Shown one piece after another: positions 50,843-60,400 of a DNA stretch of 64,000 bases. The stretch is from Sipunculus nudus (Eukaryota > Annelida > Sipuncula > Golfingiida > Sipunculidae): NCBI GenBank assembly GCA_026874595.1, contig CM049310.1:28133058-28197057 (forward strand). The letters run 5' to 3'. A program made the translations under genes and the position numbers. The first letter of the stretch is position 1. Every line of letters begins with the position of its first letter. Under the pieces are notes generated by a model, which was not told the DNA's origin, did no database searches, and saw nothing but the letters and a program-made list of their open reading frames with translations.

Positions 50843-52324
50843 GGGCCAATTGCGCTAAATCTGTACATGACAGTGTCTGAGGTTAAAGAAAGTAAAATAA
50901 GGCTGTTTGTCAGGCAGTTACTAATTAAGAATATCACAGATGATGCAGACAGTAACATCCATCACTTTTTAGTGTGATAGAAAAGATGTTTCTTAATCCA
51001 CTTGCAGCAAATTATTGGCCAATTTGTCCCACCCGTAACATGTCCACAGTTAAACCCATAAGTTTTATGACCATGCAGACCTTAATAATCAGCTGCATAC
51101 ATGCTGCTGAATGAATTTAAAAAGTGTAGTAGGGTTAAAAGTTTACATGAAGAGGTAACTTTGATACAGAAATCCAAAACTTGGATTTTGGTACCTATTA
51201 TGATGTCTTGGTCAAAATAAAATTTTTTTTTTGTCCCACCCATAACAGGCTGTTCTGCAATAGTCATGATTATTAACCAAGAACTGCATTTTGTGTTACT
51301 CTGACCATAATATTTCATATGTGTCTGGGGTACATGTAACTCTAACAAATCAGAATCAAGTGTTTCATCCAAAAAGGTTGGCATTGTCAATCATAACTGT
51401 CCCACCCGTAACAGTGGAATAGCAGTGTGAAATTAGAGACATGATAAACCTTAAACCTTTATACAGAAAAGCACAAACCTGAACTGTTTTGTCATGCCTA
51501 ATTTGTATGCCTGTAATCTGAATTTATTATACAGCATTTCAAAGATACATCATTTTGTCCCACCCGTAACATGTCCCACCCGTAACATTGTCCCACCTGT
51601 AACAAGGCAAAGAATATTGCTTGCTTCAGATTAAATAAGATTGAACAACTCCTAACATGTTAACTTTGATGGTATCTTCTTCAACTCATTTTAACGGTAA
51701 TACTATACTTTTAATATATGTTTTAATATACTTTTTAGGCCTTCTATGGTTAATAATTAGGATTTTCAGGAAGGCAATTTATCATATTGTTATTTATGTA
51801 TATTTAATGCCAAAAAATTTTCATTCCCTGGATCAATCTGGATTTGATTTCATTTATTATGTTTTCAACATTATATATTATTTAAATCATTTAAAATATA
51901 AGCAAATAATAAAGGGAAACTGCATATAATGACAGATGTTTTAGTGAATTAGTTGATAAAAAGACATATATATAGTGAAAGGTGACATTAAAGGCAGGTC
52001 TGGTCAATAATGGTAACAATAATGGTATGGATTCCAAAAAGAAACTGGCAAAATTGAAAGGTTGGGAAAACATGAGTACATTTATTTTACATTTACTGTA
52101 CTTTTACAGTGCTTCATGGACTACTAATAAGCATATCTTAAACAGTTATTTCAAAGAGTAGTCATGCAGGGTTATTTTTTTAAAATTAACTGCGGCAACT
52201 TTTCATCAGAATGATCAGAATGACTGTGCAGATTATTTTATAGCATTTTCTCACCATAAAATCATCAATAAAGAGGAATATTAAAACATAACTGTTGTAA
52301 AATTAAATAGTATTACCAGCCTTT

Positions 52325-52736
52325 TTTTTTTATTTTTTTTTTTTAATATTTTTTGTCAGAGGTAACCACCTCCATTTTTTTTAATGCTAGCTTAACTAAG
52401 TATATGTACATCTGCAGATTTCCATTCCAGTTTCGGACTACTTGACAGGGCAGTATCACACTCTTCCTCTCATTTTATATCCTGGCGTTAACCAGGCCCG
52501 GTGACTACTGCACCTGTGGGCCCTGGGTTGGTAATCATACCACCGAGGACCCCCAAAAGGCGCACTTGTTTGTGAGTGAAACACGGCCTTTAGGTACGAC
52601 CTTCCCATTAAGCCTGCAGAGCGCTCACCCTGGGTTGGGGCTGACCGTGAAAAACCTTACCGCCTTGGCTGAGATTTGAACTCACGATCTCCCGGCTTTG
52701 AGTCCTGCGCTCTACCCCAGAGCCACAGAAGCCGGT
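52325..52736 (-). mobile_element. Full-length tRNA-derived SINE with perfect target duplication
   Basis: Oriented on the minus strand. The tRNA-like head lies at about 52660-52735, with D arm GCTC...GAGC, A-box GGGGTAGAGCGCAGG and B-box GAGTTCAAATC. A ~220-bp body follows, then an A-rich tail (poly-T on plus at 52325-52350). The 14-bp sequence TATTACCAGCCTTT flanks it exactly (52311-52324 and 52737-52750), showing target-primed insertion. The body is shared with the copy at 31199-31440. Confidence 0.9.
52660..52735 (-). other. tRNA-like head of the SINE (Pol III promoter)
   Basis: The D arm GCTC TGGGGTA GAGC pairs perfectly. The T arm GTGAG/CTCAG pairs at four of five positions around TTCAAAT. 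The anticodon and acceptor arms do not fold convincingly, so it is not a functional tRNA gene. Confidence 0.75.
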
Positions 52737-53326
52737 TATTACCAGCCTTTGTCCCACCTGTAACGGTCCTCAGTAGACACTTTTTTGCCAAATTTGACAA
52801 ATTCCTCATATTAAATTCTAAAAAGAAATATACTGTGCCTTTATTTTTCAATGGTCCGTGGCATATTTAAGGTTTGTGACTTATTTTATTGTCTTATTAG
52901 TGTATAAATTTGATGTTTATATAAATGAAAACTACATTTCTATCAAATATGTCCCACCCGTAACACTTTTTATCTAAACATATTTAATAGTAAGACTAAT
53001 GAATTGAACTTATTCTGCCTATCAGAAATAGCCTATCAGAAATAGCCTCAGGTACATACATATTGAAAGAAAGTTCCCATCAAGTAAAACCTGGGACCAG
53101 CAAGGTGGAACACTGTGACAGTGTGTGTTACGGGTGGGACAGATTATGATGACTCATATGATTTATCATCTAACCATGGGGGAATGTGGGAGCTGGGAGA
53201 TTTCTGAGATAAGTATACCAGATTATGTACATGTATAAAAGATAAATAATTAAGATTTCTGTTACAATAAATGTTGGTGTTACGGGTGGGACATAAATGT
53301 AAAGAAATAACGCAATTGGCCCAGCC

Positions 53327-54324
53327 ACGTTAGCTGAGTAGAAGACTGTGATCAGGTAGAGGTTCCTCAATTTATACTTTGGAAAAAGAAATTTTCAGAT
53401 AAACAAGATACAGAAATTTGTGGTTCTACTGTATATATGTAGTGACAAAGGGCAACTGTACATTATGTTAGTGCTATCACCATGAAGATATAATCTGCCA
53501 AAGACAACTAAAATTCAAAGGGGCCCCAAGTTCTTTATCATAGCTGACTCCAAGTCAACTGAGCTAAGCCTACACTCACTGCCATCAGTCAATTTCCATT
53601 TGTCTGTTAGACAAGCATGTTTTGACACTGTTGAACCTGCAAGTCGTAAATTTAGCATAGTTAGTTATCCCTAAGTTCTCCTAATAAAGCCAAAATTAGG
53701 CCTGTCTAATATCAAAGCCACTTGTGTTATTTGGTACCAATTTAACATTTGTGGTCCTCAATATATTTTCTATAAACAAGCCAAAAATTAGGTCAGTGTT
53801 GTGTAATTTGTAGGAGTTTAAACAGTTTAAATGGAAACTCATTACCTTAAATTTTGTCCTTCTTTGACCATAACACATATTTTCTCCCATACCGTATACC
53901 ATTAGCACTCTAGATTTTATTTTTTATATGATGCACACCTTTGAATTAAAGCTATAAAATTCTAATTTTTAGGGGGCCATATTACATTGCATTGTCAAGC
54001 TTAGCCTGCCCACTTTTGGTTACTGGGGATCATAGAGCACAGTCTTGTCTGGTACTTGATTGGCTATGCCTCACCTTGGCAGTACCCCAACTGTGCTGTG
54101 CGACAAGTGTTTGCATAGTTAGCCCCCACCCCCTCCTCAGGGGTCTTATGGTCTTGGTTAAAAATGGCACAGGTAAAAAGGCACAAGTGCAGACCAGGAA
54201 AATACTGCACACTGATAGGTACATTCATGTTAAGATAATTTTTTTCTTTTTTTTTATTAAATATATATATATACTAAGAACAATAGCCAGGCCTTTTACA
54301 AACATGATCTGTGTGTATTTTCAG
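53327..54324. other. Upstream region of the ASB-like gene
   Basis: This probably includes the first intron and, further upstream, non-coding exon(s) and promoter, which I cannot place. The frame from 53992 is open into exon 1 but crosses a pyrimidine tract and acceptor at 54311-54324. Confidence 0.35.
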
Positions 54325-54333
54325 GTCCCAGCA

Positions 54334-54484
54334 ATGTCAACCATCTATCAGGAATTAAAGAAAGCCATAGAGAGCAGAGATGTTCAGCGAGTCAACAAAT
54401 GTATATCAGAGGCAGGCAAGGCTGATCCTAAGTCTTATGGCCTTCAGATACTCTTTATCAGGGCCATCCTTGCTGGAAATTTAG
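54334..54484 (+). CDS. ASB-like gene, coding exon 1
   Basis: Acceptor gtgtgtattttcag ends at 54324; the ATG at 54334 opens MSTIYQELKKAIESRD, a typical first ankyrin helix. Donor TTTAG|gttagt at 54484. It ends in phase 1. The exon is open in frame for nine bases before the ATG, so an upstream start cannot be fully excluded. Confidence 0.8.
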
Positions 54485-57400
54485 GTTAGTTGCAAGAATT
54501 AATTACAAATCATAATCACATCATTAGTTACATTTCTGTGTATAAACATTTCTATGCTAAGTGAATGGACTTCCCTCAAGTATTTTTAAATAGATATTTG
54601 GGAGCAATTCTTGGCATTAGTTCACGTGAATGTCTTGTGCAGGTATTCCACCTCCAACATGCCTACATAGTATTTTAAGGTTTATTGAAGAAAAACTGGA
54701 AGTCAAATTTATAACACATTCAATGTATGTCTGTTCACCATAACAAGAGGTTCATTCTTTCACAACTTATAAACCTGAAAAAAAAGAAAGAAGCACCAGT
54801 TGGGAGCTTGAAAAATCTTAAATTTTGCTTTATGTTTTAAGCTGCAGGTCATGCCTGAGACAATCCTATTCCCACATATGTACAGGAGTCACCAAACTTT
54901 TTAAGAATGGAATATTGGCAGAAACCTTAATATTTTAATGAGAAAACACTACATTTCATTTGTATGAATATGTCCCTTTAACTCTGGGAGGTCTTACGTC
55001 AATGTTTGTTTCATCATGAGGCACTCTTTTGGACAAGGGTGGTGGTTTGCAGTTTTCTAAAATCTTTAGTACAAAGAAACTTTATGTGCATGACTTTCAG
55101 ATATAATCCGAAGTTTGTTGAAACTGCAACCACATGTAACAAGTGAAAAGAAACAATGGTGCCCCCTGTATTCAGCGATTCAGATGACACCATCAGATGC
55201 AGTACAGCAGACTGTTGAATTGTTACTGAGGCAGGGCATCGAGGCATGCAGCTTCTGGCGTCCTGAGAAAAACTCTCTTCTTCACCTCACTGCCTGGAGA
55301 GCTGCCCTAGGTTGCCATGGTGCCATGAGTCTCCTTAGACATTTACTGATATCAGGGGCAAAGGTCAACCAGTTAAATGAAAAGAAGGTAAGACAGAGGT
55401 ATTCAAGGCTATCTCTGAATGTGTACCTACTGTATATCTCTACTTCAACTCTTTCAGACAATGGTGAGTGGAGTTTGTTTATTACTTTAAAAGGAAAAGC
55501 TTAGTGTGAAAATCATGGCCACCATTTTTGTGCTTACTAGGAGTGTAAAAATAACATTTAATAGTGTAAATAATGTATATACGTTTTACTCAAATTATAT
55601 ATTTAAAGAGGGAACCAGACATTTTGTACCAGTATGTATTTTATGAAATTACTGACTGATATTTGGAAAATGAAACTCTCTTGTGGAAGCAGATTTTGTG
55701 CAGAACTCAAACTAATCCAGATTATATGTCCTTGTGACTTCAGGAAAATGCCTTGATGTATGCACTGAGAAATATTGATCACATGACCCAGGCAACAGTT
55801 GACATGTTGAACTACATGCTGGCAGCCGGTGTGGAGGTGAACACTAAAAATATCTCCAAAAGAACAGCATTACATTTCACTGTGAGGAAATACTCAGAGC
55901 TTCACCAAGCAGGTATTACTCTTAAATGCAATAGAATGAGCACAAAGTTGTGGTTTACTAGTTGTTATGAAAGTAGATACTGCAGCAGGATTGTTGCATT
56001 TGTACATCTTATCTTGGGATTTCTACAAATAACTGTCAGTCTTGTTGAGGTTCTTGTGTTCCTAAATGAAAATGCTGTCATGATCCAATTTGAAAGACAA
56101 TATATATAACTGCAGTGAAATATTACACTCAGACATAATATTTATAAAAAAAATCCATATTCAGCATCGAGCAATGGTTACAGATTTATTTTTGTTAGAA
56201 AGGCAGCATGTTGGATAGTTGTATTCTTCAAATGAAAATATTGGGTCATAGGACATTAGAAATATCCTTTTTGTTCATCGTAATTTTTTTAATATTATTT
56301 AATATTTTCATGCTTGCCTAAAATACTTGATAGATGATATTTAAGGAAATTTCTGGTCCTATGTTTGTGGTGTTCTGGCAGTATTGAGGTAATTCCATCC
56401 TTAAATTAGAATATTGGTAAGTCGACAAGCCACTACTTGTATCTGCCATATCACAGAGGCATGGGTTAAGTAAGGCAAGGAATGTTCCTGACATGACATG
56501 AATCCAAATTTGTGGAATCAGTGATGCCAATTAAACTCCTCATATATGTGCAATTTTTACCAAAAACAGATCTACAGATGGATACTGTGCACCATGTAAG
56601 ATTTCAGGCCGAGACACCAATCCACTACTGAGAGAAAGTGCATCAATGTATTCTATAAAAACAGAACAGCAGGTGGCACCACCTGTCTGGTCTACAAAGC
56701 TATCCAAAATAGATAAACATGCCAAAATTTCAGGCTGATACATCCACCCACTTCTCAGACCTGAGCGATTTTTACCTAATGCAAACAGACAGATGGATGC
56801 CACCAAAAATAATTGCAGATAACGCCACCAGTCTTTAATACAAGATGGAGGTTTCCAAGTTCTATGGACATGCACAATTTCAGGCCAATATATCAAATCT
56901 CCACTGAGAAAAGGGCACGAATGTATTCTACAAAAAAAGGTTTTGTGGCTTTTATTAATATTAAAAAAAAATAAATGTAATAAATTCATTTTGGACTAAT
57001 TTCACACCAATGTACACACTGGCTGCCTCAGTATATGCCTCGCCTCAAGTGTGCATAATTTGATGAAAGGTCAATAAGGTCAACATACAGGTGACTCAAG
57101 AGGGGCGGAGGAGAGCTAATGTCTGACATGGTCTCATATAAACATTACTAAAAGCTACAATATTTGGCCAATTTCTTTCAGCTTTCTAAACTAAAAAGCT
57201 GAAATTCTTATGTGTGCATGATATGAAAATTATATCAACAGTGCTCACAGAAAACAAACGTGCCATGGTCAAATTTTGGCAAAATTTAAGGTACTAATTT
57301 TATATTTATACTAATAACTTATAAAATTTGAAAAATTCAGAACTAATTTTGGGTATTCAACTGAATCTTGATTAAATAATGTTACATCCCTGACAAAAAA

Positions 57401-60400
57401 TCTCTAGCTTCAGCAATCCTCTTGTTAAGGGAGTAAATATATTTCTTGATTTTTTACAAGTGCATTATGTTTGGGCCGATAACTGAAAACAATTAAGCAA
57501 TACTGACATCATTTCTGGCATGTGCATGGAGAATTTATAGAAAAATATGTATATTATATATATTAAAGTCAGATCAGTGGTTTTGATATTAGGCGGTCTT
57601 GAAGTGTAACAATGGGTTTTTTATGGAAAAATGAAGTTTTTCATTAATATCTCAAAGGTATTAAGTCCTAGTGACCAGATTCTTGGCATGGTAGGGTATT
57701 TTGGAGACATCTAATTGTATGCCAGATTTTAGGAACTGAGAGCTGAAGCAGGGGAGCTGAGCTCTTGCAAACTGCATAACACTAGCTTGATGTAAACAAT
57801 ATGTTACATGGTGCTTAAAAACTTGAATAAAATCTACAGTTTTTGATCAACTGGTTTCAAATTTTTGGTGTTAACAGACAAAATGCTAACAAAAACATAT
57901 CATGAAAATTAAATCCACAGTACTTACAGGTAAAAACGTGCCGTGGTCAAAGTTGGGCAAAATTTAAGGTACCAATTTTTTATTTTTGTTAATATTAAAA
58001 AAAATTAAAAAGATTTTGATCTAATTTTGGGTATAGAAGTTAATTTTTATTAATTAAAGTTATATTACTGGAAAAAAAGTCCATAGCTTTAACATGTTTT
58101 GTGTTAAGTGATCAAATATCTTTCCTGATTTTTTACAAAATGCATTATGTTTGGGCCCATAACTTTTTAAAATTATAATAAAAAATTGAGGTTTTCCTTA
58201 ATTTCTCAAAGGAACGAAGTCGCAAAGACCCAGTTCTCAGCTTGGTAGGAGATCTTTGGGACATCTAACATTATGCTGAATTTTGGATTCCTAGGTCTTA
58301 CGGTTTCAAAACGTGCCACATCTACGGACGGACGGACGGACAATGGACCACGACTATAGCTCAGATGACTTATAGTCAGCTGAGCTAAAAAACTCTCTCC
58401 AAGATTGACGGATAAGCCAATTTACAGACCAGTACATTGAACCACTCCTGAGATACAAGTAATTTTCACCTAAAGCAAACACACGGATGGTTACCATGTG
58501 AAAACGATTGCAGATGGAACAACCAGCACTGAGTATAAGATTGAGGGAACCAAGATCTGTGAACATGCACAATGTCAGGCCAATATGGCAAATCACTCCT
58601 GAGAAATGGGCATTAATTTATACTATGAAAACAGTAAGGTAGGTGGCACTTCCTGTCTGTTCTACAAGAAAACTCACCAAGATGGATGTACATGCTAAAT
58701 TTCAGACCAATACATTGAACCACTCCTGAGAAATGAGCAATTTTCACTTAAGGCAAATGTAAGGAGGTATAATTTCCAAACTTTTTACTGGTGCATTGAC
58801 CATTGTTTGGAAGGCTGTAAGACAGCCAAAATATAAGCCAGTGTTGAGTGATAATAAAAGATTTTTAGTGAAATGAACAATATTGGTTTAATTTTCAATA
58901 GATAACATAAAGTTTGATCTTATTTATTGCTTTCATTTCAAAATACTTCATATAAACATTTAATATGGCTTGCAACCCCAGAAAACTAATGATATGCCAA
59001 CTGGAATATGTATGACCGAGCCACTTGTTGACACCATTTAATACCATTTTAAGTTGGTAGATGGCGCTATATGCGCAAGCATTGGGGACTGTAAGGGTCT
59101 TTGGATTTCTTTCGCGGGGAAAGGACCCATGAATACTGGTCTGAATGTGATTGCTTCCTTAGCTTTAATAAGGCTACTGGTGACAGCATCAGGGTCAGTC
59201 AGTCAGTTATGTGATCACAGCTGCATCTAGCCCTAGCTTCAGTGGAATCTCCCTACATGATCCTGGATACGTATGCTGCACAAATGCAGTGTGGCCCAGC
59301 CTTAACAGTTGTACAGGTGATGCTCAGGAGCAGCACAGCTGTCATGTGTTCTTTGTGCACCCTGCCACTTGCACTTTTACTGATATCTTGCATAAAACAA
59401 TTCAATTCTGGTCTGATAGAGCACATCTCTTAAAAACTTTATAACTTAAGGAGCATAGACTGTTTGCTGTAATTACAATTGTAACCATCTGATAGCTGTG
59501 CTAGATCTAAGAAACTTCATTAAGTCTGTCTGACTGTCATTCTCAAAAGTTCACTGCCACAGAACCAGTAAATTTTCCAGTAACTATCGGAAATACAATC
59601 TGCTTCATCCACAAGTTGGGTCAGAAATGGGGTGCATATTATACACAGGGTTATTAGTTTTTCCACCAAAATTGTGGCTCTAATTGGGGGTGCGGATTAT
59701 CTACAGTAGTGGATTATATTTGGTGAAAGACGGTATCCGCAAAACTTTATTTTGGTGTATACAATAAGGCAAGCTTGCATGAAACATTAAATGTGTTGAG
59801 GGATACTGTTGATCTCTTTGACACAATGAGGTTTCATTGTATATTTTTAATTGACATATTATAATACATTTAATATACATATATGATATATGTTATATAT
59901 ATAAGTGAAACAAAATGTTGTACTTTTAATTCAGAGGAGTCAACACCGAGGGTCGATTCTGATGCCTCCTCCCCTCGGAGTCCACGACGACCATCCCACG
60001 TCGACTGTCAGTGTCTGATCGTACAGAGACTAGTTGACTGTGGGGCCAGAATTAACCAAGAGGACTTCCAGGGTTACACTGCACTCTCCTTCCACCTCGC
60101 TACTCAGAATGAGGCTGACGTCTCTATACAGCTGGTTAAAAAGCTGTGTGATCTCGGTGAATGTCTATTTATCATTTATGTTAATCTAGCTCTTAAAAAA
60201 TCCTAAGTTTTTTTGCCTGTGTGTATAAACTATTGTGTGTTTATCACTTATGTTAAAAAAAGCAGAGAATGTGGGTGTGAAAATACAATTTTTCTTTTGT
60301 AGACTTATGGAAAATTTACATAAAATGTAAAATTAGAGACTGGTTTTAGTTCAAGCAAAGTCATGTAAACAAAATATGAATACCTGGCTTTGACAAATGT

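Larger units (their letters stand above)
50843..53322. mobile_element. Putative terminal-inverted-repeat element rich in a 16-bp motif
   Basis: The ends GGGCCAATTGCG (50843-50854) and CGCAATTGGCCC (53311-53322) are perfect 12-bp inverse complements. With mismatches the similarity extends inward about 25 bp (to TACAT). AGCC flanks both sides (50839-50842, 53323-53326), a possible 4-bp target duplication. Inside are nine copies of TGTCCCACCCGTAACA or close variants: plus strand at 51025, 51231, 51398, 51556, 51572, 51589, 52750 and 52950 region, and minus strand at 53126 and 53278. No transposase-like frame was seen. A SINE has inserted at 52325-52736. Superfamily unknown. Confidence 0.6.
55913..59934 (+). 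other. Long third intron of the ASB-like gene
   Basis: It contains the GGTGGCACCACC repeat family (56540-56950, 58390-58770), a diverged tandem duplication (57236-57760 and 57900-58335), and an inverted copy of the 11-kb dispersed repeat end (58320-58390). No phase-compatible extra exon was found. Confidence 0.65.

Noticed and set aside
50768-50977. 69-codon frame at the left end of the inverted-repeat element
   Set aside because: Its apparent similarity to the 53170-53370 minus frame comes from the terminal inverted repeat, not from protein homology.
53992-54333. N-terminal extension of the ASB-like protein from 53992
   Set aside because: The frame crosses a low-complexity T/TA tract and a clear splice acceptor at 54324, so it is intronic.
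59243-59316. Exon-like segment in the third ASB intron (cttcag acceptor, ACAG|gtgatg donor, open frame)
   Set aside because: Its inclusion would end in phase 0, while the next exon needs phase 1, so it would shift the frame. No ankyrin pattern was seen in its translation.
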